64,000 bases of DNA from contig CBDFIL010000002.1 in assembly GCA_965248075.1 (NCBI GenBank), forward strand, positions 682,001-746,000. Reading direction: 5' to 3'. Position numbers and translations under genes: made by a program. Positions 1 to 8,407 of this stretch are shown here, one piece after another (position 1 is the stretch's first letter; every line of letters begins with the position of its first letter). Origin of the DNA: VXNE01 sp965248075 (GTDB lineage: Bacteria; Pseudomonadota; Gammaproteobacteria; Pseudomonadales; Azotimanducaceae). The notes beneath the pieces are model-generated. The model worked only from the letters and a program-made list of their open reading frames with translations, ran no database searches and was not told where the DNA came from.

Positions 1-1813
1 GCGCACCGTTCAGGCGGAAGTCGAGCACGATCCGGTCGCCGTTGGTGGCGTATGCACTGAGGTCCTTCATCGCGTCGAACAGCGCGTCGGTGGTGCGTTC
101 CTGCGCTATCAGCGCGCCGAGTCCGCCGGTCTGGGCGAGGCCGCCGGGCAGGGGTGCGGAGTATCCGGGCTGGCTCAGGTGGTTGTCGCTCGCCGCCGTG
201 AAGCCGACCTCGTGGCCGTGGCTCAGGTACATGCGGCCGAACCACTCGAACGTGCCGTGGTTCGACATGATCTCGATGAGCGGTTCGAGCAGCGGGTCGT
301 TCAGCCGGTACTCGCCGTTCTGGTGGGCGTGCGGAATGACGACGACATCCCTCGGGTCGTGGTGCGTGCGGAGCCCCTGGTAGAGGTTCGAGAGCGTCGG
401 GAAGAACTGTGCGCGGATGGGCATGCGGTCCTCGGGCGTACGGAAGAGCACGTTGTGGTGCCCGCCCTGCCTGTTGTTCACGGTCCACTCGTAGCCGAGG
501 TAGGCGATGAACTCGCCTTCCTCCGTGAAGCGGCGCACGTTGTCGGCGAGCACGTTCCACTCGTAGTCGTCGAGCCAGATGTCGTGTTCCGAGTGCATGA
601 CGTAGTCGAGGCGCGCGTCGTCCCGCGCCCAGGTCATGAAGCGATCGGGCGTACCGATCCCCTCGGCGAAGCCGGAATGGCCGTGGGTGTCGCCCCAGTA
701 AACGCGGCGCTGCGGGTCGTCCTCGACGAGGACGGGGTTGGCCTCGCCGACGATGGAGCCGTCCGGCGAGCGGATGGTGAAGCGGTACACGCCCGGTGCG
801 TCGAGGGAGACGTCCTCGACCAGCTGGATGGCGTCGCCGCCCGCGTCGAGACTCCTGAAGGGGTCCCCGTTCAGCAGGATCTCCCAGCCCGGAATCGTCC
901 CGGTCCCCCGGTTGTAGTAGCGATCCTCCGCGCGCACCGACAGGTCGAACGGTTCGCCCGTGGCCACCACCGAGGGCGCGAAGCCGTGCACGCCGGCCGT
1001 CTCGGCGCCGCTGACGACGATCGGCTGGATGGGCAGCGTGATGAAGAGCTTCGAGCCGTCGAAGTCGAGATAGAGCGGCAGCGGCATCCGGTCCGACGAG
1101 ATCGTGGACATGCGCAACCCGCGGCTGCCGCCGGAGGTGTCGCCGTAGGTGATCGTCACGGTGTCGCCCTCGCTCAGGGTGCCTGCGTCCACGCGGAAGA
1201 GCAGCGTCGGCTGGCGGCCCCGAAAACCGCCGTGCATGCCGCCGAAGGGGTGCACGTCGGGGACGAACCGCACGTCCGGGTTCGACGAGGAGATCGAGAT
1301 GTAGTGATCGGCGGCGGGGTCCTCCGTCTGCCAGCGGCCGTATCCTGCCATGAAGTGGCGCGTGATCAGGAAGCCCCCACCGGGCTCGATCGGCTTCGTG
1401 CCGACGGTGTAAGTCTGCCTCGGGGTGACGAACGCGCCGGCGACGTAGGGCCCGAGGTCGGCGCTCAGCGCTCCGATCGCGCCGGGTTGTTCGTCGAGCA
1501 GGGTGAACTCGTGCACGAAGGCGTCGACGGTCGCTCCGGTGCCGTCCGCCGAGTCGGGATAGGTGAGCACGGACATCGCGACGAAGACCGCGTTGACCGG
1601 CAGTGTGCCGCCGGTCAGCGAATAGGCGTTCATCCAGTCCCAGAGCACACGGACGCGCTCCTCGCGGGTGCCGGGCTCGGTCGGCTCCGCGGCCACGGCG
1701 CTCTTCAGCGCCTCGACACGCGCGCGCAGTTCCGAGTCGAGGTAGTCATCCTGGGCCGCGGCGCAGAGCGCCAGGGCCGTACACGCGGCAGCCAGAGTGC
1801 GCCGTATCGCCAT
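1..1813 (-). CDS. DUF3604-type exported PHP-like protein (3' end outside window)
   Basis: The minus-strand frame is open from an ATG at 1813 to the window edge, about 604 codons without a stop, so the C-terminus is missing. The start encodes a short secretion signal (MAIRRTLAAACTALALCAAA). Around residues 420-460 there is the run YWGDTHGHSGFAEG, followed by DYVMHSEHD. This resembles the metal-binding PHP-like core of the DUF3604 family, whose members are large exported proteins of unknown substrate. Later motifs (HHDPRDVVVIPHAH, ASDNHL) add candidate metal-binding His and Asp residues. No operon partner is visible; the gene starts next to a repeat cluster. The fold assignment is fairly safe. 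The biochemical role is unknown. Confidence 0.8.
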   Translation of the reverse strand, partial: MAIRRTLAAACTALALCAAAQDDYLDSELRARVEALKSAVAAEPTEPGTREERVRVLWDWMNAYSLTGGTLPVNAVFVAMSVLTYPDSADGTGATVDAFVHEFTLLDEQPGAIGALSADLGPYVAGAFVTPRQTYTVGTKPIEPGGGFLITRHFMAGYGRWQTEDPAADHYISISSSNPDVRFVPDVHPFGGMHGGFRGRQPTLLFRVDAGTLSEGDTVTITYGDTSGGSRGLRMSTISSDRMPLPLYLDFDGSKLFITLPIQPIVVSGAETAGVHGFAPSVVATGEPFDLSVRAEDRYYNRGTGTIPGWEILLNGDPFRSLDAGGDAIQLVEDVSLDAPGVYRFTIRSPDGSIVGEANPVLVEDDPQRRVYWGDTHGHSGFAEGIGTPDRFMTWARDDARLDYVMHSEHDIWLDDYEWNVLADNVRRFTEEGEFIAYLGYEWTVNNRQGGHHNVLFRTPEDRMPIRAQFFPTLSNLYQGLRTHHDPRDVVVIPHAHQNGEYRLNDPLLEPLIEIMSNHGTFEWFGRMYLSHGHEVGFTAASDNHLSQPGYSAPLPGGLAQTGGLGALIAQERTTDALFDAMKDLSAYATNGDRIVLDFRLNGA

Positions 1814-1877
1814 CGTCGATTCCCCCCACCCAGTCAATGGCGAGAGTATAGCCCCGGTGCGTGGGGGCCGGCTTGAC

Positions 1878-1956
1878 GTAGGGGACGGGCTTGTTCCGTC
1901 CCGTCGCCAAGGGCTTGCGTGGGCTCGACACGGGCGTTGTAGGGGACGGGCTTGTC
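1878..1956. repeat. Two GTAG-headed palindromic repeats, the second interrupted
   Basis: Positions 1878-1902 hold GTAG, then a stem GGGACGGG/CCGTCCC around a CTTGT loop. A second copy begins at 1939 but loses its right stem after about 1956. The group II intron remnant starts 44 bases further on. These belong to the REP-like family described under findings. Confidence 0.7.
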
Positions 1957-1999
1957 TTGCGCCAGGCGAAGCTCGGAAATCTTCTTAGCGACCCAGCAG

Positions 2000-2562
2000 G
2001 TGCGAGTCCTGACCGGCCAAGGTTGACCAGCCAGCCGGAACCGAGTGTTGCGTGGGCAGTGGTGACTCTGTCTGCGAAGCGTAAAACCGCCGGATTGGCC
2101 ACGAGTCCTACGTCGGTGCTCGTGGCACAGGGGACCTGGGAGGGGTGGTGCGGGCACCGCGCTACAAGCAGCCCAGGCCCGCGGGTACGGCCCATGCTGC
2201 GGGAGCGAACAGGGCAACCGAGTGGTACCGCCAAGCGAAAACGAAGTGCGGCGGGACGGGCGTCGAGAAGTCGGAGTCCGCTGATAGTACTGTTGAAGTC
2301 GGGGAACTCGCCCCACGGGGACCCGGCGGAGGGAAGCGGCGGATCGGATCATGGACTGCCGTGCGGACAGACGCCTTGGCCACCGAGCCAGATCAGCGTC
2401 TCAACGGAAGTGCGGCAGGTAGCGGGGAGCCGTTGGAAATGGCGGCTCGCGGGTGCGCGCGTTGCGCCTAGCGATACCACGGTTCGAGGAGCCGGATGCC
2501 CGAGTCGGGCACGTCCGGATCTGCGGGAGCCGGGGGTGGGCAACCACCCTCGGCCACCCGGC
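2000..2562 (+). mobile_element. Group II intron remnant, RT reading frame almost entirely deleted
   Basis: The segment opens with GTGCGAG at 2000, the expected 5' end of a bacterial group II intron. Near the 3' end, 2491-2522 has the domain V pattern: GAGCCGGATG, then an inverted arm, then CACGTCCGGATCTG. A domain VI-like stem follows at about 2524-2560. Between them, 2260-2360 encodes the leader seen before intron-encoded reverse transcriptases (KSGNSPHGDPAEG and DHGL). Instead of the usual roughly 1.3 kb of RT/maturase, only about 130 bases separate this leader from domain V. The element therefore looks like an internally deleted, non-autonomous or dead intron. The exact ends are estimates. 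Confidence 0.7.
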
Positions 2563-2605
2563 CCGTCCCGTTGTCGAGGGCCTGCACGGGCCCGGCACGG
2601 GCGTT

Positions 2606-2630
2606 GTAGGGGACGGGCTTGTCCCGTCCC
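2606..2630 (+). repeat. REP-like palindrome, complete copy
   Basis: GTAGGGGACGGG-CTTGT-CCCGTCCC: an 8-bp perfect stem and the invariant CTTGT loop, downstream of the group II intron remnant. Confidence 0.75.
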
Positions 2631-2674
2631 GCGCCCAGGGCTTGCGCAACTCGATACGGGCGACCGGCGCGGGA

Positions 2675-3304
2675 TCAGCGATCGACGACGTCGCTCGTGG
2701 TGACGAGGGTGACGCCACGCGCACTCCACTCGCCGAGCAGGGTGTCGCGGTCGTCTTCGTCGAGCGCGCGCACGGCGTCCACCGCGACGGCGACCGCAAT
2801 GCGCGGAAAGCGGCTCAGCAGCCCTTCCACCGCGTAGCGGTTGCAGACGTCGAGGGCGACGCCGTAAAGCACGACCTCCGAGACCGAGAGTGCTTCGACC
2901 ACGGGCGCCACGCTGGGGTTCGTGAAGACGTCGAAGTAGTGCTTGTGGAAGAGGATGTCGCCCGGGTGGTTGGATAGCCGGGCGAGGATGTCGGACGGGT
3001 TGTCTTCCGGTTCCACCACCAGCGGGTCGGCCAGTGCGGTCTCGGGAATACGGGCCTGGCCCGGGGTACCGCGCATGCAGTGCGGTGGGAACGTGTCCCG
3101 GTAGTCGGGCGCATCGGACAGTTCCTCGTCGTCCGGGTCGTGGTTGTCGGAACTCGCGACGATGCGGATGCCGCTGGTATGGGCGTAGTCGGCGAGGCGC
3201 GCGAGGTTGCCGGCGATGGTCTCGGCGCCGGGAACGTACAGCTTGCTCGCGGGGAGCATGAAATCTACCTGGGTATCGACGTCCCAGAACACGCGTTCGC
3301 TCAT
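2675..3304 (-). CDS. pncA: Nicotinamidase / isochorismatase-fold cysteine hydrolase
   Basis: A 209-residue protein that probably deamidates nicotinamide to nicotinate in the cytoplasm. The catalytic triad of the family is visible: D10 in VDTQVDF, K121 in FHKHYFD, and nucleophile C154 in ALDVCNRYAVEGL. A metal-site motif DNHDPDD starts at D53. The ATG at 3304 overlaps the stop of the upstream gene by 4 bases (ATGA), so the two are probably translationally coupled. Coupling to nicotinate phosphoribosyltransferase strongly favours nicotinamidase over other isochorismatase-like hydrolases. The pair gives the two steps from nicotinamide to nicotinate mononucleotide. Confidence 0.88.
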   Translation of the reverse strand: MSERVFWDVDTQVDFMLPASKLYVPGAETIAGNLARLADYAHTSGIRIVASSDNHDPDDEELSDAPDYRDTFPPHCMRGTPGQARIPETALADPLVVEPEDNPSDILARLSNHPGDILFHKHYFDVFTNPSVAPVVEALSVSEVVLYGVALDVCNRYAVEGLLSRFPRIAVAVAVDAVRALDEDDRDTLLGEWSARGVTLVTTSDVVDR

Positions 3305-4371
3305 GTCACGATCGCCAGACGAGGATTGGGTCGCAGCGCCCTGCCGACCTTGGCGCTCGGACGCCCGTCGGTCTGCACGATGTCGGCGGTGAAGTCGAAC
3401 GTCCCGTCGTTGGCGATCAGGGAAGAGCCGATCCCGTAGGCATCCACGGGGACGGCCTGCGCTTCGAAGCGGCGAATGCGCTCGGCGTGGAATCCTCCCG
3501 ACACGACGATCCGGACCCGCTCGAATCCCGCGTCGTCGAGCGCGTTGCGAACGTTGTGCACCAGTTGCGCGTTGACGCCGCGGGGATCGAACTGGCCCAT
3601 CTGCGGAACGACGCTCCGGTCGACCAGCGTTCCGGAGGTGTCGAGCCGCACGCCGTGGAGGCGCGCGCCGAGGGCCCGGGCGAGTGCCAGCGACGTGCCG
3701 ACGCTGTCGTTGTCGAAGTCGACCAGCACCACGAGTGGAATCGATTCCGGCAAGTGTTCGACGAACCTGCGCGCGGCGAGCACCGTGTCGCCGCCGTAGG
3801 CCGCGATCGCGGCGTGCGGGACGGTGCCGAAGCCGGACCCGCCCCAGTGTGCGGCCTGCGCGTCCGTCGCCACCCCGGCGGCGCCGGCCACATGCGCGGC
3901 GTAGCCGTCACCCGCCTGTACCGACCAGTGATCGTGTCGTCCCGCGAAGTACAGCACGTCCTTCGGTGCGGCCGCCTCGACCGCCTGGCGCGTCTGCGTT
4001 GCGACGCGGCTGCGCCGGGCCAGTACGCCGAGGTAGAGCGTTTCCAGGTGTGCGAAAACGTCGTACCGCCCTTCGATGGTCAGCACCGTTTCGAAGGGCT
4101 CGAAGGCGTCGCCGTCGTGCAGCGCCCGCACGGTGAGCGCGGACCAGTCGTCGCTGCCGAGCTTGAGCAGTGCCACCGCTTCGTCGGCACCGCCCAGCCG
4201 GCCGGCGCTCTTGCAGAACACCTGCATCAGCACGGCAGGCCGGTGTCCGTCTGCCCGCAGCACGTCACGGGTACGCAGGAAGTACCTGTCCGAATACAGG
4301 CCTGCGCGAATCTCGTCCACCGGTAGCTGGAATACCGTGGGGTCCAGGCGAGGCCGTCCGCTCGAAGACAT
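3301..4371 (-). CDS. pncB: Nicotinate phosphoribosyltransferase
   Basis: A 356-residue protein of the NAPRTase family, making nicotinate mononucleotide from nicotinate and PRPP. It shows the family's N-terminal beta domain (GLYSDRYFLRTRDVL) and the later barrel segments LVDFDNDSV, VSGGFHAERI and VDAYGIGSSL, which form the phosphate-binding loops. The end RPSAKVGR is also typical. It is the first gene of a two-gene NAD salvage operon; its TGA overlaps the ATG of the nicotinamidase. Its start lies 76 bases from the end of the neighbouring transporter ATPase gene, which is on the same strand. Confidence 0.9.
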   Translation of the reverse strand: MSSSGRPRLDPTVFQLPVDEIRAGLYSDRYFLRTRDVLRADGHRPAVLMQVFCKSAGRLGGADEAVALLKLGSDDWSALTVRALHDGDAFEPFETVLTIEGRYDVFAHLETLYLGVLARRSRVATQTRQAVEAAAPKDVLYFAGRHDHWSVQAGDGYAAHVAGAAGVATDAQAAHWGGSGFGTVPHAAIAAYGGDTVLAARRFVEHLPESIPLVVLVDFDNDSVGTSLALARALGARLHGVRLDTSGTLVDRSVVPQMGQFDPRGVNAQLVHNVRNALDDAGFERVRIVVSGGFHAERIRRFEAQAVPVDAYGIGSSLIANDGTFDFTADIVQTDGRPSAKVGRALRPNPRLAIVT

Positions 4372-4446
4372 GGGCGGATAGTGGCAGCGGGTCTGTCTAT
4401 CCGCAAACGCCGTTGCCGGTGTTCCGGCGCGCGGATACCGCCGGAG

Positions 4447-5484
4447 TCACGCCTCGTCTGCGCCGGCTCCACGGGCCAGCGACGCCCCTCGAAGCTTCGG
4501 ACCCATCGCCTGCAGGTGACAGGCCACCCAACCGCCACCGTCGACCATCGAAGGCTCCGGCATCTCGCGCTTGCAGACATCCATGACGTACGCGCAGCGG
4601 GTGTGGAACGGGCAGCCCGTCGGCGGGTCGAGCGGGCTCGGCAGCTCCGTCGCCGGCAGTTTGCGGCGCGCGGCCTTGCGCCTTCTCTGCACGATGGCGT
4701 CCGCCACCGGCGCGGCGGCGAGCAGCATCTCCGTGTAGGGATGCGCGGGCTGTTCGTGGACCCGGTCCGCCGGCCCGACTTCCACCAGCTTCCCGAGGTA
4801 CATCACGCCGACCCGGTGGCTGATGTGGCGCACGACCTCGAGGTCGTGGGCGATGAAGAGATAGGCGATGCCGAACGACTCCTGCAACTCCTCGAGCAGG
4901 TTGATGGCCTGGCTCTGCGTGGAGACGTCCAGCGCGCTGACCGGCTCGTCGCAGACGATCAGGCGCGGTTCGAGCGCGAGGGCACGCGCAACGGCGATGC
5001 GCTGACGCTGCCCGCCCGAGAACTCCGACGGGTAGCGCTCGAGGTGGTAGGCGGCGAGCCCCACGCGCTCGAGGAGCTCCGCGACCTTCGCATTGCGCTC
5101 CGGTCCGCGCAGACCGAAGTGAATCGTCAGCGGCTCGCCGATGATGTCCGCGACGACCATGGCCGGGTTGAGCGACGCTTGCGGATCCTGAAAGATCACC
5201 TGCAGGTCCCGGCGGAAATCGAGCATGCGACCGCTCAGTTCCCGGACCTCCCGTCCCTCCAGGCGGATCGAGCCGCGTGTCGCGTCGACGAGACGCAGCA
5301 GCGCGCGTCCGAGGGTCGATTTCCCGGAACCGGACTCGCCGACGATACCGAGGGTCTCGCCCCGGGCGATCTCGAACGTCACGCCCGCGACCGCGTGCAC
5401 CGTGTAGGAGGCGGCGCCGAACAGGCCCCGGCGGACCCGGAACTGGACATGCAGGTCTTCGACTGCGAGCAGTGGGGCTTTCAT
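4447..5484 (-). CDS. Oligopeptide/dipeptide ABC transporter ATP-binding protein (OppF/DppF type)
   Basis: 345 residues. Walker A is GESGSGKST (about residue 50), the signature is FSGGQRQR, Walker B is LIVCDEP, and the H-loop is IAHDLEVV. The C-terminal Cys-rich oligopeptide ABC extension is present (TGCPFHTRC ... CK). It is the last gene of the transporter operon and its start overlaps the preceding stop by 4 bases. With the ATPase half of the preceding fusion protein it would form the heterodimeric motor of a Dpp/Opp-type importer. The substrate cannot be read from this subunit. Confidence 0.93.
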   Translation of the reverse strand: MKAPLLAVEDLHVQFRVRRGLFGAASYTVHAVAGVTFEIARGETLGIVGESGSGKSTLGRALLRLVDATRGSIRLEGREVRELSGRMLDFRRDLQVIFQDPQASLNPAMVVADIIGEPLTIHFGLRGPERNAKVAELLERVGLAAYHLERYPSEFSGGQRQRIAVARALALEPRLIVCDEPVSALDVSTQSQAINLLEELQESFGIAYLFIAHDLEVVRHISHRVGVMYLGKLVEVGPADRVHEQPAHPYTEMLLAAAPVADAIVQRRRKAARRKLPATELPSPLDPPTGCPFHTRCAYVMDVCKREMPEPSMVDGGGWVACHLQAMGPKLRGASLARGAGADEA

Positions 5485-7466
5485 CCCCAGCCCGCCGAGG
5501 GATCGATGTCGTCAAGCCGGGCGCAACGCGCCGCTCGGCCGGGGCCGAGCTCGCGCAGGGCGATGTCCCCGGTGGCGCAGGCTGGCTGGGCGTGCGGACA
5601 ACGCGGATGGAAGCGGCATCCGGCGGGCCACGCCCACGCCGGGGGAACGCGCCCCGGAATCTGCGGCAGCGCGGCGCGGCGCGGACCGCTCTGCGGCATC
5701 GAGGCGAGCAAGCCGTTGGTGTAAGGGTGTGCCGGCGCGCGCAGCAGCGGTTCCGCCGCGCCGCGCTCGACGATCTGTCCGGCGTACATGACCAGCGCCT
5801 CGTCGCACATGTCGGCGATCACGCCGAGGTCGTGGGTGATGAGCAGGATCGCCATGCCGTGCTCTTCCTGCAACGCCGTCAGGAGGTCGAGCACCTGGGC
5901 CTGGATGGTCACGTCGAGGGCGGTGGTCGGCTCGTCCGCGATGAGGAGCTTCGGATTGCAGGCAAGCGCCATCGCGATCATCGCCCGCTGCGCCATGCCG
6001 CCGGAGAACTGGTGCGGGTAGTCGTCGGCCCGCTGCGCGGCGCCGGGGATGCCGACGTGGTCGAGCAGTTCGACGGCGCGTGCGTCGGCCTGGCGTCGCG
6101 TCATGCCCTCGTGGACGCGTAACGCCTCGCCGATCTGGTGCTTCACGGTGAACGCGGGGTTGAGGCTGGCCGCCGGTTCCTGGAAGATCATGCCGATCTC
6201 GTCGCCGCGGAGGCGGTTGAGTTCCGCCTGCGGCAGGCCGACGAGTTCGCGCCCGTCGAAACGGATCGAGCCCGCCGCGACGCGCCCGCTCTCGCCGAGG
6301 AGCCCCATCACGGCCATGGCGGTCACCGACTTGCCGCAGCCGGACTCGCCGACGAGACCGAGAGTGCGCCCGGCGAGCATCTCGAAACCGACGCCGCTCA
6401 CGACCGTCAGTTCCCCGCCGCGGGGTGCGGGAAATCGGACTTCCAGGTCGGAAACACGGAGCAACGGAGCTTCGGAGCCCGGGTCTGTCGCAGCGGTAGC
6501 CAGGGGCCGGGAGACATCCACCGGCCGCCGTCCCCGCCCGTTGGTCGGCCGCGCCTCGACGCGCGACAGCGCGTCGCGCAGTCCGTCGCCGAGCAGATTG
6601 AAGGCGAGCACGGTGAACACGATCATCAATCCCGGCGGGGCCACCATGAACGGATGCTGGTGCAGGTAGTTCTGCGCGGTCGCCAGCATCGCGCCCCAGC
6701 TCGATTCCGGCGGCTGCACGCCGAGCCCGATATAGGAGAGCCCGGCCTCCGCGAGGAGGACGTAGGCGAAGGTCAGCGTCGTCTGCACGGTGAGCGGCCC
6801 CGTCACGTTCGGCAGGACGTGCCGCAGCAGGATGCGCAGCGTGGCCGCGCCACTCACGCGGGCCGCGTCGACGTAGACGGCCTCGCGGACTTCGAGAGCG
6901 GTACCGCGCATCAACCGGAAAAACGCCGTGGCGTTCGCGATGCCGAGGGCGATCATGGCGTTGGTGAGGCTCGGCCCCAGGATCGCGAGTATCGCGATGG
7001 CGACCAGTAGCGCGGGCAGCGCGATCACCGCCTCGACGATGCGCATCGAGATGCGGTCCCACCAGCCGCCGAAATAGCCGACCAGCAGTCCGAGCGGCGC
7101 GCCGAGCCCGAGCGCGATCCCGACGCCGAGCGCCGCGGCCTTCAGCGCGACCGCGGTCGCGGCCACGGTGCGTGCGGCGGTACTGCGCCCGAGGTGGTCG
7201 GTGCCGAGCCAGTGCTCGGCGGAAGGCACCTCGAAGGTGCGCGTCAGATCGATGGCGAGCGGATCGTGCGGCGCGATCTCGAGGCCGACGAGCGCGATCA
7301 GGACGAGCAGGGCGAGGTAGCCGGCGGAGGCGACGGCCGGCCGATGCGCCAGGAAGGCGCGCAGGAAGCGTTCGCGGCCGGTGAGTGGCGCGGCCGCCGG
7401 CGCGTCATCGGCGACGAGGTCGAGGGCCAGGGGGGTTTCGGCCGGAACGGGAACGCGCTCGCTCAT
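5481..7466 (-). CDS. DppC-type permease fused to DppD-type ATPase
   Basis: A single 661-residue frame starting at ATG 7466 (MSERVPVP). Residues 1-330 are an inner-membrane permease: one early membrane segment, a periplasmic part with AEHWLGTDHLGRS, then five segments with the EAA-loop region EVREAVYVDAARVSG. Residues about 340-661 are an ABC ATPase with Walker A GESGCGKSV, signature FSGGMAQR, Walker B LLIADEP, and the Cys-rich tail CRFHPRCPH. Normally these are two genes. NCBI-style annotations know such permease/ATPase fusions, so it is uncommon rather than new. The start overlaps the DppB stop by ATGA. A longer open frame running upstream to 8525 is antisense-like shadow translation and was trimmed. 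Confidence 0.9.
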   Translation of the reverse strand: MSERVPVPAETPLALDLVADDAPAAAPLTGRERFLRAFLAHRPAVASAGYLALLVLIALVGLEIAPHDPLAIDLTRTFEVPSAEHWLGTDHLGRSTAARTVAATAVALKAAALGVGIALGLGAPLGLLVGYFGGWWDRISMRIVEAVIALPALLVAIAILAILGPSLTNAMIALGIANATAFFRLMRGTALEVREAVYVDAARVSGAATLRILLRHVLPNVTGPLTVQTTLTFAYVLLAEAGLSYIGLGVQPPESSWGAMLATAQNYLHQHPFMVAPPGLMIVFTVLAFNLLGDGLRDALSRVEARPTNGRGRRPVDVSRPLATAATDPGSEAPLLRVSDLEVRFPAPRGGELTVVSGVGFEMLAGRTLGLVGESGCGKSVTAMAVMGLLGESGRVAAGSIRFDGRELVGLPQAELNRLRGDEIGMIFQEPAASLNPAFTVKHQIGEALRVHEGMTRRQADARAVELLDHVGIPGAAQRADDYPHQFSGGMAQRAMIAMALACNPKLLIADEPTTALDVTIQAQVLDLLTALQEEHGMAILLITHDLGVIADMCDEALVMYAGQIVERGAAEPLLRAPAHPYTNGLLASMPQSGPRRAALPQIPGRVPPAWAWPAGCRFHPRCPHAQPACATGDIALRELGPGRAARCARLDDIDPSAGWG

Positions 7467-8407
7467 GCCGGCCGCATCCTGGGATTGACGTACCCGTACG
7501 CGATGTCGACGGCGATGTTCACGACGATGATCACCACCGTCCCCATCATCACCACCCCCTGCATGATCGGGATGTTCTGGGTGCGGACGGCGTCGATGGC
7601 GAGGGACCCGAAACCGTTCAGGCCGAACACCTGTTCCACGATCAGCGCGCCGCCGAGCAGTCCGTTTACCTGGAAGCCGATGGTCGTGACGATCGGCACG
7701 GCGGCATTCTTGAGTGCGTGGCGAAAGGTGACGGCGCGCTCGGACAGGCCCTTCGCGCGGGCGGTGCGGATATAGTCCGTCCCGAGTACGTCGATGATCG
7801 CTCCGCGCGTCTGGCGTGCGAGCGCCGCGCTCGCGGAAGTGCCGAGCGCGACCGATGCCAGGACGATGCTGCGCAGCCACTCGATCACGCTCTCGGTCGG
7901 CGGTGTGAAGCCGGTCGCCGGCAGGAGTTGCCACCACAGGGCGAAGGGGATCACGAGGAGGATGGCGACCCAGAAGTTGGGCAGTGCCTGCCCGACCGTC
8001 GCGCCGAGCACCGCCGCGCGGTCCACGAGGCCGCCGCGGTGCAGGCCCGCGTAGACGCCGGCCGGTACGCCGATGACGACCCCGACCAGCATGCCCCCGA
8101 ACGTCAGCGACAGCGTCACCGGCAGCGTGTCGAGCACGGCATCGATCACCGCCTGGCTGTTGTAGGCGGAGGTGCCGAGGTCGCCCTGCACGGCCTTGAT
8201 CAGCCAGCGTCCGTACTGCACGACGAACGGGTCGTCGAGGCCGAGCTTCTCCCCGAGTTCCTCGTACTGCTGCGGCGTCGCGTCGACGCCGAGGATGATG
8301 TCGCGGATGTCGCCGGGCACCAGGTGCAGCATCAGAAAGGTCAGGAAGGACACGATCAGCAGCAGGGGGGCGAGACCGGCGATCCGCGCCGCCAGGAGCT
8401 TCAGCAT
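7463..8407 (-). CDS. DppB-type ABC transporter permease
   Basis: 314 residues with the usual DppB/OppB layout: a first membrane helix (LLLIVSFLTFLMLHLVPGD), a periplasmic segment containing LGLDDPFVVQYGRW, then five helices. The cytoplasmic coupling region DYIRTARAKGLSERAV is the canonical EAA loop that contacts the ATPase. The gene overlaps the end of the binding-protein gene by 7 bases and the start of the permease-ATPase fusion by 4, so the operon is tightly coupled. It supplies one half of the inner-membrane pore. Confidence 0.93.
   Translation of the reverse strand: MLKLLAARIAGLAPLLLIVSFLTFLMLHLVPGDIRDIILGVDATPQQYEELGEKLGLDDPFVVQYGRWLIKAVQGDLGTSAYNSQAVIDAVLDTLPVTLSLTFGGMLVGVVIGVPAGVYAGLHRGGLVDRAAVLGATVGQALPNFWVAILLVIPFALWWQLLPATGFTPPTESVIEWLRSIVLASVALGTSASAALARQTRGAIIDVLGTDYIRTARAKGLSERAVTFRHALKNAAVPIVTTIGFQVNGLLGGALIVEQVFGLNGFGSLAIDAVRTQNIPIMQGVVMMGTVVIIVVNIAVDIAYGYVNPRMRPA

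Noticed and set aside
179..1876. 565-codon plus-strand frame
   Set aside because: Antisense shadow of the DUF3604-type gene; the Arg/Asp/Val-rich, repetitive composition is typical of complementary frames in GC-rich DNA.
1891..2703. 270-codon plus-strand frame containing KSGNSPHGDPAEG
   Set aside because: This is translation through a group II intron leader and domain V, not an independent gene.
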